The notes below the pieces were generated by a model. The model was not told the origin of the DNA and did not search any database. It saw nothing but the letters and a program-made list of their open reading frames with translations. A DNA stretch of 64,000 nt from contig DDVX01000007.1 in the NCBI GenBank assembly GCA_002345575.1, positions 124,001-188,000 of the forward strand. The letters run 5' to 3'. This DNA is from Stutzerimonas stutzeri (GTDB lineage: Bacteria; Pseudomonadota; Gammaproteobacteria; Pseudomonadales; Pseudomonadaceae). The first letter of the stretch is position 1, and each line of letters begins with the position of its first letter. The translations under genes and the position numbers were made by a program. This document shows, one piece after another, positions 16,109 through 25,522 of the stretch.

Positions 16109-18552
16109 CGCACCCGCCCGTCCTGCGGCTCCAGCTCTTCCTTGCTGAAGTCGTCCACATCGATGACTTTACGCCGAGCCACTTCGGCGCTGCGTAGCCG
16201 GGCGCCCTCCTCTTCGCTGAACAAGCCAGCCTCCAACGCGGCGCTGATTGGATCCTGCCCTGCAGCAGGAATCAGCTCGCCGCGCTTGATGGCCTGCTGC
16301 AGTTTTCTGGTCAGCGGCTGCGTTTCAGCAAGAATGGCAAAGGCATGCCTGAGCGCACCGAGCGGCTCGCTCGCATTATCCGGCCGATAGAGGCCATCGA
16401 GAATCTGCTCAAGCGCTGCATCCCCTTCTGGACGGCCAAGAATGGCGGCGATTTCGGCATCCAGCTCATCAGACGGCCCCGTGTGGCGTGCGCCAAAAGG
16501 AAACACCAATAGCTGCAGCACACAGCCGAGGAATCGGTTAGGGAAGTTCGCGAGCGTATCAGCCAGGGCTTTCTCGGCTTTACACAGGCAGTCCTCCAGG
16601 GCCCAACGCAACAAGGGTGCCTGCTCTGCCGGATGGCCCAGGTCCTGGTGGCGTTTGAGCGCGGCAGAAGCCAGATAAAGATGGCTAAGCACATCGCCCA
16701 GGCGCGCCGAAAGTCGTTCGCGGCGCTTGAGTTCACCGCCGAGCAGCATCATGGACAGATCTGCCAGCATGGCGAAGGCCGCTGCAATACGGTTCAACGC
16801 GCGGAAATAAGGGCGCATCAGATCGCTGCCCGGCGCTTTGCCGAGCAGCCCGAACGTCAAACCGAGTACCCATGTGCTGGCGGTGTTGCCGACCGCAAAA
16901 CCGATATGCTGCATCAGTAACCTATCGAACTTCACCACAGCCGACTCGCGATCCGCCTCCTGTGCCAGAGCCATTTCACGCAGCACGAACGGATGGCAAC
17001 GAATCGCGCCCTGGCCAAAAATCATTAGATTGCGCGAAAGAATGTTGGCGCCTTCGACGGTGATGGAGATCGGGGCGGACAACCACAGACGACCCAAGTA
17101 GTTCTTAGGTCCCAGGATGATGCCTTTGCCACCGTGAATATCCATGGCGTCGGTGATGCATTGGCGGCCACGCTCGGTCAGGTGGTACTTGAGGATAGCC
17201 GAGAGCACAGAGGGCTTTTCGCCCAGATCCACGGCGCTGGCGGTGAGGATCCGTGCGCTGTCCATCAGCCAGGCGTTGCCGCCGATGCGAGCCAACGGTT
17301 CTTGGATACCTTCGAAAGCAGCGAGCGGCACGTTGAACTGCTCGCGGATTTGCGCATAGCGACCACTGACGTAGCTGCAGGTCTTGGCGGCGCTAACGCC
17401 CGTAGCCGGAAGCGAGATGGACCGTCCCACCGACAGGCAATTCATCAGCATCATCCAACCCTTGCCGATCATTTCGCGTCCGCCAATGATGGCGTCCAGC
17501 GGCACGAAGACGTCTTTGCCCCAGTTCGGCCCGTTCATAAAGGCCGCGCCGAGGGGCAGATGGCGACGGCCGATCTCGACGCCAGGCGCATCGGTCGGAA
17601 TGAGCGCCAGGCTGATCCCCAGGTTTTCCTCGTCTCCGAGCAGGTGCTCAGGGTCATAAGTCTTGAAGGCCACACCAAGCAGGGTCGCGACCGGTCCGAG
17701 GGTGATGTAGCGCTTTTCCCAGTTCAGCCGCAGACCAAGCACCTCTTCGCCCTGCCACATGCCTCGGCAGATCACACCGCTATCGTTCATCGCGCCCGCA
17801 TCCGAGCCGGCATAGGGGCCGGTCAGGGCGAAACAGGGAATATCCGTACCGCTGGCCAGACGCGGCAGGTAATGGTCGCGCTGATCTTCGGTGCCGTAGT
17901 GCATCAGGAGCTCAGCCGGGCCGAGCGAGTTAGGCACCATAACCGTGCTGGCAAGATCACCGCTGCGGGTGGCCAGCTTCATCACGATCTGCGAGTGAGC
18001 GTAGGCCGAGAATCCCTTGCCGCCATATCCCTTGGGAATGATCAGCGCGAAGAAACCTTCGGCCTTGATGTAATCCCAGGCGTCCGGCGGCAAATCCAGC
18101 CGCTGGCCGATATCCCAGTCGCTGACCATGGCGCAGAGCGTTTCGGTAGGGCCATCGAGAAAAGCCTGTTCTTCCTCGTTCAGCCGGGCTTTCGGATAGC
18201 CCAGCAGGGTGTTCCAGTTCGGTCGACCACTGAATAGCTCGCCGTCCCACCAAACGGTCCCGGCCTCGATGGCATCGCGCTCGGTATCTGAGATCGGCGG
18301 TAAGACCTTCTTGAACCAGTCGAACATGGGTGCGCTGATGTACTTGATACGCAGGTCAGTGACCAATAGCGGTACTGCAACGGCAACCAGCATCAGCCAA
18401 AGAATGACCATCAGCCAGACCGGAGAATCGCCCGCGATGCCCATTAGCAACAGGTACGCGGCGACAATAATCAACGCTGGCACAGGTGAAACCCGCAAAT
18501 GCGCGATCACTGCGATGCCGAGCAGTAAGACGAGCAGCCAAAGCAAAGTCAT
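16105..18552 (-). CDS. fadE: Acyl-CoA dehydrogenase FadE
   Basis: FadE carries out the first step of fatty-acid beta-oxidation, forming trans-2-enoyl-CoA. The 815-residue length is typical of the large FadE type. The protein has an N-terminal membrane region (residues 1-65, two or three segments), then the dehydrogenase core with GFFALIIPKGYGGKGFSAYAH, CFALTGPYAGSDAGAM and DIHGGKGIILGPKNYLGR. The C-terminal DUF1974 domain ends with the basic/acidic tail VIDVDDFSKEEL. It stands alone; the upstream 177 bp should carry its promoter. Confidence 0.95.
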   Translation of the reverse strand: MTLLWLLVLLLGIAVIAHLRVSPVPALIIVAAYLLLMGIAGDSPVWLMVILWLMLVAVAVPLLVTDLRIKYISAPMFDWFKKVLPPISDTERDAIEAGTVWWDGELFSGRPNWNTLLGYPKARLNEEEQAFLDGPTETLCAMVSDWDIGQRLDLPPDAWDYIKAEGFFALIIPKGYGGKGFSAYAHSQIVMKLATRSGDLASTVMVPNSLGPAELLMHYGTEDQRDHYLPRLASGTDIPCFALTGPYAGSDAGAMNDSGVICRGMWQGEEVLGLRLNWEKRYITLGPVATLLGVAFKTYDPEHLLGDEENLGISLALIPTDAPGVEIGRRHLPLGAAFMNGPNWGKDVFVPLDAIIGGREMIGKGWMMLMNCLSVGRSISLPATGVSAAKTCSYVSGRYAQIREQFNVPLAAFEGIQEPLARIGGNAWLMDSARILTASAVDLGEKPSVLSAILKYHLTERGRQCITDAMDIHGGKGIILGPKNYLGRLWLSAPISITVEGANILSRNLMIFGQGAIRCHPFVLREMALAQEADRESAVVKFDRLLMQHIGFAVGNTASTWVLGLTFGLLGKAPGSDLMRPYFRALNRIAAAFAMLADLSMMLLGGELKRRERLSARLGDVLSHLYLASAALKRHQDLGHPAEQAPLLRWALEDCLCKAEKALADTLANFPNRFLGCVLQLLVFPFGARHTGPSDELDAEIAAILGRPEGDAALEQILDGLYRPDNASEPLGALRHAFAILAETQPLTRKLQQAIKRGELIPAAGQDPISAALEAGLFSEEEGARLRSAEVARRKVIDVDDFSKEELEPQDGRVR

Positions 18553-18729
18553 AGGTTTTCCTTGGTGAGCGAAGGCTTCTTCCGTGTTTACACGGGGCGG
18601 GTGAAGGGTAACGCTGCGTCAGTGCCGCCCTTCCGGTGATCATCGCGTTATGCCCGCGCGTTGATATGGTTTACGACAGTCTGAAACGATCAGCTGTTCC
18701 CGATGCTGGAACAGCTGACGGCACCTGCA

Positions 18730-19683
18730 TCAACCGCCGACGATCAGCAACGGATTGTAGCCGGAGCGCTCGTATTCGCCTTTTTCTGCCAGCAGCAGAT
18801 CGAGTGCCAAGCTGGCCAGGTCGTCTGCGACCGGGTCGGCCCGGCCATGCAGTTCGCGCTGGGCTACCTTCAGGTAGCCGTGGCACTCAGTGCAGGCTTC
18901 AGCCTGCACTGGCAGGAAGGGCTTACCCTTTTCGTCATCTAGGCTGAGATAGATCAATTTGGCGCTGTCGCATTCGCTGCACTTGACCCGTTCCAGATGC
19001 CATTCGGTGGCACACAGGCTGCAGTGCAGATAGCGCACTCCACTACGGTGCTTCTCGTTATGAATCACACTGGCCACCGGCAGAGCCCCACAGCAAGGAC
19101 AAAGCCCGCGCGCCTGTGGGTCCGGTTTGCCGGGAGGTTTTGGCAATGACAGCGCCAATCGCAGCCACGCAACCTGCAGGGCGGCGGCCACCAACGGCAT
19201 CAGCCCACGAGTAGCCTCGCTGCCGGGCTGCGCTTCCAGCACATCCTCGGCCAATGCAGCACGCTGTTGCTCCGACATGCCACGCAGAGTGTTCAGCAAG
19301 GGCCGCTGAAGTTCGCCCACGTGCAGCTCCAGAGCATCGAGAACGGCCAGCAGATCGGCCTGCCAATCGACATCACGCCGCAGCGCGCGATGCCCTAGCG
19401 GCGGCATGCCGTGCTGCAGTGCGGCCTCGAAAGCATCCGGCGCTGGCCGCCAGGCCGGTTCACGCTCACTCAGCACCTGATGCTGCGCTTGCGCGAGACG
19501 GGCCATGAATGCCAAGAACTCGTCTAGCGCCGGCACTTGCTCAACCAGCTCGCGCAGGCGCAACGCGCGTTTGCTGAACAGTTTTGCCTCCGCCAGGATG
19601 ACCTCGGGCGCCTGCATGATGCCCGAGGGCGCACTTCCGTAGCTGTGTTGCACATCAGCCCCCTTCATTGACGCTCCTGTCAT
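18730..19683 (-). CDS. fdhE: Formate dehydrogenase accessory protein FdhE
   Basis: FdhE is a cytoplasmic rubredoxin-type protein needed for formate dehydrogenase activity and redox maturation. The 317-residue product has four CxxC motifs (CPCCGALP, CSLCATEWH, CSECDSAK, CTECHGYL) in its C-terminal half. The start at 19683 overlaps fdnI by 4 bp as ATGA. An ATG at 19668 with AGGAG ahead of it is an equally good alternative, shorter by 5 residues. It is the last gene of fdnGHI-fdhE. Confidence 0.94.
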   Translation of the reverse strand: MTGASMKGADVQHSYGSAPSGIMQAPEVILAEAKLFSKRALRLRELVEQVPALDEFLAFMARLAQAQHQVLSEREPAWRPAPDAFEAALQHGMPPLGHRALRRDVDWQADLLAVLDALELHVGELQRPLLNTLRGMSEQQRAALAEDVLEAQPGSEATRGLMPLVAAALQVAWLRLALSLPKPPGKPDPQARGLCPCCGALPVASVIHNEKHRSGVRYLHCSLCATEWHLERVKCSECDSAKLIYLSLDDEKGKPFLPVQAEACTECHGYLKVAQRELHGRADPVADDLASLALDLLLAEKGEYERSGYNPLLIVGG

Positions 19684-20366
19684 GGTCGTTCCTGCGTTTC
19701 ACTATTGGGTCTGGCACTCTGGGCGTCGGTCTTGCGGTTGCGCATGATGTCCTCGTACCAAAGCGGGTGATGGTGCTTGGCCCAGGCGTGACTGACCCGC
19801 CCCTGGGTCATCGCGCGCACCGAGCCCTTGACCCAGATGGCCGAGTAGATGTGGATCACCAGTGTGATGATGGCGATGAACGCCGCATAGGCATGAATGG
19901 TCACCGCCCAGCGCAACGCCCAGATTGGCATGTCGTTGGCGATCCACGGGCGCCAGAGCACGATGCCAGTGACCAGCAGAACGGGCACCGTGGCAAGGAA
20001 GATCCAGTAAACCAGCTTCTGCCCGGCGTTGTTCTTGCCTACTGCAGGTAGACGCTCGTCCCTGTTGGTCAACACGTCGCGAATCTGCCGAGTCCACTGC
20101 ACGTCATAGCGACGGAACAGGTTGTCGCTGAAGAAGCGCACCGCCTGGATCGCAAATAACAACGACATGAACACGCCAATGTAGGGGTGCACGATTCGCG
20201 TCTGCTCCGGCCCTCCAAACAGTGCCGTAAGGCCGAAAAACGCCGGGTAGAAGAACGCCAGCCCGCTCAAGGTCAGTAGTACGAAGCTGATGGCAACGAT
20301 CCAGTGATTGACGCGGGTCCACTTTCCATAGCGCAGGATGCCGTGACGAACGTTGGAGTGACTCAT
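19680..20366 (-). CDS. fdnI: Formate dehydrogenase gamma subunit, cytochrome b556
   Basis: This 228-residue inner-membrane subunit anchors the enzyme and passes electrons to quinone through two b hemes. Four hydrophobic segments are seen, with histidines in HWIVAISFVLLTLSG, HPYIGVFMSLLFAIQ and HAYAAFIAIITLVIHIYSA as heme ligand candidates. It overlaps fdnH by 4 bp and fdhE by 4 bp. The symbols fdnI and fdoI are not separable by sequence here. Confidence 0.94.
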   Translation of the reverse strand: MSHSNVRHGILRYGKWTRVNHWIVAISFVLLTLSGLAFFYPAFFGLTALFGGPEQTRIVHPYIGVFMSLLFAIQAVRFFSDNLFRRYDVQWTRQIRDVLTNRDERLPAVGKNNAGQKLVYWIFLATVPVLLVTGIVLWRPWIANDMPIWALRWAVTIHAYAAFIAIITLVIHIYSAIWVKGSVRAMTQGRVSHAWAKHHHPLWYEDIMRNRKTDAQSARPNSETQERP

Positions 20367-21298
20367 GGCCGATCCTCCTCGCGACGGTCGAATTCACGGT
20401 CTGCTTCCGCCTTTTCGATATCCGGGTCGTCCTCCGGCTCTTCCTTCGGCCCTTGGGTGACGTAGTGGAAGAAGCCAGCCAGCACCGAAATACCGAGCGC
20501 GACCGACATGATCGGCTTGGTCAGGCCCTTCCACAGCTCAACCGTTGGCGCGATATGCGGGTCGCGCGGCAGGCCGCTGTAGATTTCCGGTTTGTCGGCG
20601 TGCTGCAACACGTAAACAACGTGCGTGCCGCCGACGCCCGGTGGATCGTAGATGCCGGCATTTTCATAGCCCCGTCCCTTGAGATGGTTCACACGCATGG
20701 CGCCGTAGTCCAGCATGTCGTCCTTGTTGCCAAACATGATCGCCGAGGTCGGGCAGCTCTTCACGCAGGCAGGCTCCAGACCGTTGAACACCCGGTCAGA
20801 GCACAGCGTGCACTTGTAGGCCTTATTGTCCTTCTTCGAGATCCGCGGAATATCGAACGGGCAGCCAGCAATGCAATAGCCACAACCGATGCAGTGCTCG
20901 GAGTTGAAGTCGACGATGCCGTTGGCGTACTGCACGATGGCGCCGGGGCTCGGGCACGCCTTGAGGCAGCCCGGTTCGGCACAATGCATGCAGTTGTCCT
21001 TACGGATCAGCCACTCGAGGTTGCCCTGCTCGTTCTCGTACTCCGAAAAACGCATGACCTCGAAAGACTCGGCTGTCAGGTCCTGCGGGTTGTTGTAGGT
21101 ACCATCGCAAGTCCCTACTTCGTCACGCAGGTCGTTCCACTCCGAACAGGCCACCTGACAAGCCTTGCAACCAATGCAGACCGAGACGTCGATCAGCTTG
21201 GTCACCTTGTCCACGCCGCCGTGGCGAATTTGGGGCGAAGGTACCGTGCTCGCTGAACGGGCGATGATGTTTTGCAGGTTGATCTGGTCACCACGCAT
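20363..21298 (-). CDS. fdnH: Formate dehydrogenase beta subunit, iron-sulfur
   Basis: This 311-residue subunit carries four [4Fe-4S] clusters. Its cysteine runs include CIGCKACQVACSEWN, CMHCAEPGCLKACP, CIGCGYCIAGCPF and CTLCSDRVF...CVKSCP. A C-terminal membrane helix (PIMSVALGISVLAGFFHYV) attaches it to the gamma subunit, and a charged tail follows. It links the periplasmic catalytic subunit to cytochrome b. The start overlaps the fdnG stop by one base (TGATG). Confidence 0.95.
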   Translation of the reverse strand: MRGDQINLQNIIARSASTVPSPQIRHGGVDKVTKLIDVSVCIGCKACQVACSEWNDLRDEVGTCDGTYNNPQDLTAESFEVMRFSEYENEQGNLEWLIRKDNCMHCAEPGCLKACPSPGAIVQYANGIVDFNSEHCIGCGYCIAGCPFDIPRISKKDNKAYKCTLCSDRVFNGLEPACVKSCPTSAIMFGNKDDMLDYGAMRVNHLKGRGYENAGIYDPPGVGGTHVVYVLQHADKPEIYSGLPRDPHIAPTVELWKGLTKPIMSVALGISVLAGFFHYVTQGPKEEPEDDPDIEKAEADREFDRREEDRP

Positions 21299-24200
21299 CA
21301 GGCGGTCCCTCCGATCTTCTCCACATTCACCAGGAACGACTTGAATTCCGGTGTCTGCGTATTCCCGTCACCCACAAAGGGCGTCAGGGTATTGGTCAGG
21401 TGGGCTTTCTTAACCACACCCTTGAAGCCCCAGTGGATCGGAATGCCGATCTGGTGAACCGTGCGGCCGTCGATTTGCAGCGGTATCAGACGCTTGGTCA
21501 CCACCGCAACCGCCGTGATGAAGCCACGCTTGGAGCTGACCCGGACCCGCTCACCCACACCGATTCCCAGTTCGCCAGCCAGCACTTCACCAATCTCGAT
21601 GAACTTCTCCGGCTGGGCGATGGCGTTGAGCCGCGCGTGCGCCGTCCAGTAGTGGAAATGCTCGGTGAGTCGGTACGTTGTGGCCACATACGGAAATTCA
21701 GTGTTGGAGCCGAACGAATCACGGTCCTGCTCGAACACCCTGACAATGGGGTTGTTGAAGGCCAACGGGTTGTTGGGGCTCAGCGGATTGTTGTCCAGCG
21801 GCGATTCCATTGGCTCGTAGTGCTCAGGGAACGGCCCCTCGTTCAGCCATTCGGCGGCGAAGAAGTGCCCACCACCGCTCTGGGTGATGATGAACGGCCT
21901 AACGCCTTGGGAAGGTGGCGAGGTCAATGGGAAGTCCGGTACGTCGGCGCCGGTCCAGCGTTCGCCGTCCCACCAGATGAAGGCCTTGTTCGGCGCCCAG
22001 GGCGTTCCATCAGGTCGTGCCGAAGCACGGTTATAGAGCACCCGGCGGTTCATCGGCCAGGCCCAGGCCCAACCAATGGTATTACCGGTCCCATATGGGT
22101 CCGAGTTGTCGCGCCGGGCCATCATATTGCCGTCTTCGTTCCAGGCGCCCGAGTAGATCCAGCAACCGCAGGCCGTACTGCCATCGGCGCGCAGCTCGCT
22201 GAAATCCTTCAGCTGCTCACCTTTGCGACGAATCACCTGCCCCTTGTCATCGGTCAGATCCACCAGCGCCCGACCGTTGTATTCCATGGCCAATTCGGCA
22301 GCAGTGGGGAAGTTCGGCCGCTTGTAGTTCCAGCTCATGTTGAGGATCGGGTCAGGGAAAGCGCCGCCCTCCTCCTGATACATCTTCTTGAGCCGCAACA
22401 TCACCTCACCAAGAATTTCCGTGTCGGTCATCGACTCGCCCGGACCCGGCACGGAACGTTCGTGCCACTGCAGCCAGCGCGAACTGTTGGTGATGGAACC
22501 GTCATCCTCAGCGAAGCAGGTGGTGGGCAGGCGGAACACCTCAGTGCCGATCTGCGAAGGATCGACGTCATGGTATTCGCCGAAGTTCTTCCAGAACTCG
22601 CCGGTTTCCACCTTCAAGGGGTCCATGATCACCATGAACTTCAATTTCGACAGCCCATCGACTACCTTCGCCTTGTTGGGGAAGGCCGCGAGGATGTTGA
22701 AGCCCTGACAGAAGGCTCCGGTCATCTTGCCCAGGGTCATGTCGTTGATGGCGTAGAGGATGTCGTAAATCGGCACGGACAGCTTGGGCAGCCAGTCGTA
22801 GCACCAATTGTTTTCCGCCGTAGCAACGTCGCCGTACCACTCTTTCATCAGGCTGACGAAGAAGCGCTCGTAGAACTTCCAATAGGAAACTTCGCCTTCC
22901 ACCAGCGGCGGCTTGATGCGCGTACGCATATAGTCGGCATAGGTCTGCAGATCGACCGAAGGCAGGTTCAGGTAGCCCGGCAGCAGGTTGGACAGCAACC
23001 CGATATCGGTCAGCCCCTGGATATTGGAGTGGCCGCGCAAGGCGTTTACGCCGCCGCCCGGCATCCCCATGTTGCCCAGAAGCAACTGCACCATGGCACC
23101 GCAACGAATGATCTGCGAACCAATGGTGTGCTGAGTCCAGCCCAAGGCGTAGAGGATGGTCAGAGTCTTGTCCGGCGCCGCTGTCTGGGCAAGCAGGTCC
23201 CAAATCTGCAGGACGGTATCCCTCGGCATGCCGCAGATATTTTCGACCTGCTCCACGGTGTAGCGGCTGTAGTGCTGGCGCATCAGCTGGAACACGCACC
23301 GCGGGTGCTGCAGACTCGGATCGCTTCGGGCAAAGCCGCGCTCATCCATGTCGAAGTTCCAGGTCTGCCGGTCGTAGGTCTTGGTGGCGGGGTCGTAGCC
23401 ACTGAACAGACCTTCCTCAAAACCGAAGCCTTCGGCCACAATCAGGCTGGCATCGGTGTACTCGCGTACATATTCGTGGGCGTAACGGTCGTTTTCGATC
23501 AGGTAGTTGATCAGTCCGCCGAGGAAGACGATATCCGTGCCGGTACGAATCCAGGCGTGATAATCAGCCACCGCCGTGGTGCGGTTGAAACGCGGGTCGA
23601 TGGAAATCAGGATCGCATCATTGCGTTCCTTGGCCCGCATGACCCAGCGGAAGCCGACCGGATGTGCTTCGGCGGAATTGCCGCCCATGGACAGAATGAC
23701 ATTCGCATTGGCGATGTCGGCCCAGTGGTTCGTCATGGCACCGCGACCAAATGTTGGGGCAAGACCTGCCACCGTTGGTCCGTGTCAAACGCGCGCTTGG
23801 TTGTCCAGCTGAAGAATGCCCAGTGCCCGGGTGATCTTCTGTGTCAGATAAGCGGTCTCGTTGGTACAGGCCGAAGCGGCGACCATCGAGGTGGTCAGCC
23901 AGCGGTTGACCAACCTGCCCTGCTCGTCATGAGTCTCGAAATTCTTGTCGCGGTCGTCCTTCATATGCCGAGTGATACGGGTCAGCGCCTCATCCCAGCT
24001 AATGCGCTTCCACTCGTTGGTGAAAGGCTCACGCACCTCTGGGTACTTGACCCGCGATTCGCTCTTGATGAAGTCCAGCACACCGGCTCCACGAGGACAC
24101 AGCGAGCCGCGACTGACCGGATGATCAGGGTCGCCTTCGATATGGAACAGCTCATCGACGACGTTGATCGACTGGTCACCGCGCGCGTAGAACAACATGC

Positions 24201-24378
24201 CGCAACCTACCGAGCAGTAGGTACAGATGTTGCGCGTCATCCGCGCAGCGCTAAGTTTGAAATGGCGAATGGAAGCGACAGCTTCGTCCGGGGCAAAACC
24301 CATCATGGCCATGCTCGACGCGCCGACACCGGCGGCACCGAACTTGAGGAACTGGCGACGGGATACTCTCACGGTCAT
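21298..24378 (-). CDS. fdnG: Formate dehydrogenase alpha subunit, selenocysteine-containing
   Basis: This 1026-residue molybdopterin enzyme oxidises formate in the periplasm. The Tat signal has SRRQFLK. Then comes the [4Fe-4S] motif CTYCSVGCGM, and after it an in-frame UGA at codon 198 in QARV-Sec-HGPTVAG, the exact family position of selenocysteine. Reading continues in frame for about 830 codons with full family similarity, so this is one gene, not two. ATG 24378 is chosen because GGGAG precedes it and the Tat signal starts there; an in-frame start 30 bases upstream is unlikely. It heads fdnGHI-fdhE and needs SelA, SelB, SelD and tRNA-Sec encoded elsewhere. Confidence 0.96.
23750..23787 (-). 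promoter_or_regulatory. UGA selenocysteine codon and SECIS hairpin in fdnG
   Basis: The TGA occupies 23785-23787. Counting it as 1-3, the mRNA has U at 17 and the apical loop GGUCU at 22-26, flanked by GGCA and UGCC. These are the same positions as the bulged U and the G-U loop that SelB recognises in the E. coli fdhF/fdnG SECIS elements. The reading is therefore selenocysteine insertion rather than a nonsense mutation. Confidence 0.9.
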
Positions 24379-24456
24379 GGGTATCTCCCTTGTAGTTATT
24401 GTTGGCAAGCCAACTGATCCAGTGGACTGCCCCGTTCACCTGGGGTTCCGCTCCTT

Positions 24457-24472
24457 CGCACGTCCAGTGCCA
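24457..24472 (-). promoter_or_regulatory. Candidate sigma-54 promoter for fdnGHI-fdhE
   Basis: On the minus strand TGGCAC-TGGAC-GTGC has the invariant GG and GC separated by 10 bases; it differs from TGGCAC-N5-TTGC at one position. Transcription would begin near 24445, about 65 bases before the ATG. Confidence 0.5.
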
Positions 24473-24473
24473 G

Positions 24474-24502
24474 CAGGCGAACCCTTAAATAGACTTCGCC
24501 TG
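24474..24502. promoter_or_regulatory. Inverted repeat CAGGCGAA-N13-TTCGCCTG upstream of fdnG
   Basis: Two perfect 8-bp arms abut the candidate -24 box. The spacer is AT-rich. This looks like an operator or the site of a bending protein. Confidence 0.5.
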
Positions 24503-24573
24503 TTGTTATTGAGCATAGATCAGCAATCACTGGCGTCGAGCCGGCATCTTTGCCAGACAGCCGGTAGCACAAA

Positions 24574-25431
24574 TCAGCCGTTGACCACGGTGCCGCCGTT
24601 GACATGAATTATCTGGCCGCTGACATAGGACGAGTCGCTACTGGCCAGATAAACATAGGCAGGGGCGACCTCTTCCGGCTGCCCTGGACGCTTGAGCGGG
24701 ACGCTGGCGCCGAATTCGGCCACCTTGTCCGGATCGAAGGTGGAAGGGATTAAAGGCGTCCAGATCGGCCCAGGCGCCACGCCGTTCACCCGGATACCGC
24801 GTTCAGCCAGATGCATGGCCAGCGCACGGGTGAAGCTGACGATCGCCCCCTTGGTCGATGAGTAATCGATCAGCATCGGGTTGCCCTTGTAGGCCGTCAC
24901 CGATGCCGTATTGATGATCGAAGCGCCCTCGCCCAGGTGTGGCATAGCCGCCTGGGTCATCTGGAACATGCCGAAGACATTGGTGCGAAAGGTCTTTTCC
25001 CACTGCTGCTGACTGATGTCCTCGAGGCGCTCCTGAGGATGTTGTTCGGCAGCATTGTTGACCAGGATGTCGAGCTTGCCGAACGTGGACAGGGTCTCCT
25101 CGATAAGCTTCTTGCATACGGCCTCGTCAGCCACATCGCCGGCAAAGGTGAGGCATTGGCGGCCATGCTCCTGCACGACGCGTCGGGTTTCCTCGGCGTC
25201 CTCATGCTGATCGAGGTAGAGAATGGCTACGTCGGCGCCTTCGCGGGCAAACAGCACCGCCACCGAGCGGCCGATACCGCTGTCGCCGCCCGTGATGATG
25301 GCGACCTTGCCCTGGAGTTTGCCGGCAGCCTTGTAGTCCTCGCCGCGAAATTCAGGGCGAGGCGTCATTTCGCTTTCCTTGCCGGGCTCGGGTTGGTGCT
25401 GAGGGGGTAAGGTTTGGGAGTCTTCGGCCAT
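24574..25431 (-). CDS. SDR-family oxidoreductase (YghA-like)
   Basis: This 285-residue short-chain dehydrogenase has an N-terminal polar extension (about residues 1-35), a cofactor motif ITGGDSGIGRSV, the NNAAEQHP block, the Ser/Tyr/Lys catalytic set (TASVTAYKG, then DYSSTKGAI) and a C-terminal HVNGGTVVNG. Proteins with this extension include E. coli YghA and GsiB-neighbour stress proteins; the substrate is not known. The ATG at 25431 has GGAGG 8 bases upstream. It stands between the formate dehydrogenase operon and mexS, probably monocistronic. Confidence 0.88.
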   Translation of the reverse strand: MAEDSQTLPPQHQPEPGKESEMTPRPEFRGEDYKAAGKLQGKVAIITGGDSGIGRSVAVLFAREGADVAILYLDQHEDAEETRRVVQEHGRQCLTFAGDVADEAVCKKLIEETLSTFGKLDILVNNAAEQHPQERLEDISQQQWEKTFRTNVFGMFQMTQAAMPHLGEGASIINTASVTAYKGNPMLIDYSSTKGAIVSFTRALAMHLAERGIRVNGVAPGPIWTPLIPSTFDPDKVAEFGASVPLKRPGQPEEVAPAYVYLASSDSSYVSGQIIHVNGGTVVNG

Positions 25432-25522
25432 GCTGGGGTCCTCCGTCAGTGAGTAACTGTCAGTGGAGGACTGAGCAGCCGGCCGAAAAGTTTCTACCGG
25501 GTGATGAAAGGTGTCTGGCGCG

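Noticed and set aside
23785..23787. fdnG read as two genes or a nonsense pseudogene
   Set aside because: Both parts are intact, the UGA is at the exact selenocysteine position of the family, and a matching SECIS follows.
21400..24417. 1005-codon open frame on the plus strand opposite fdnG
   Set aside because: It mirrors the codon bias of fdnG on the other strand, has no recognisable domain and no ribosome site.
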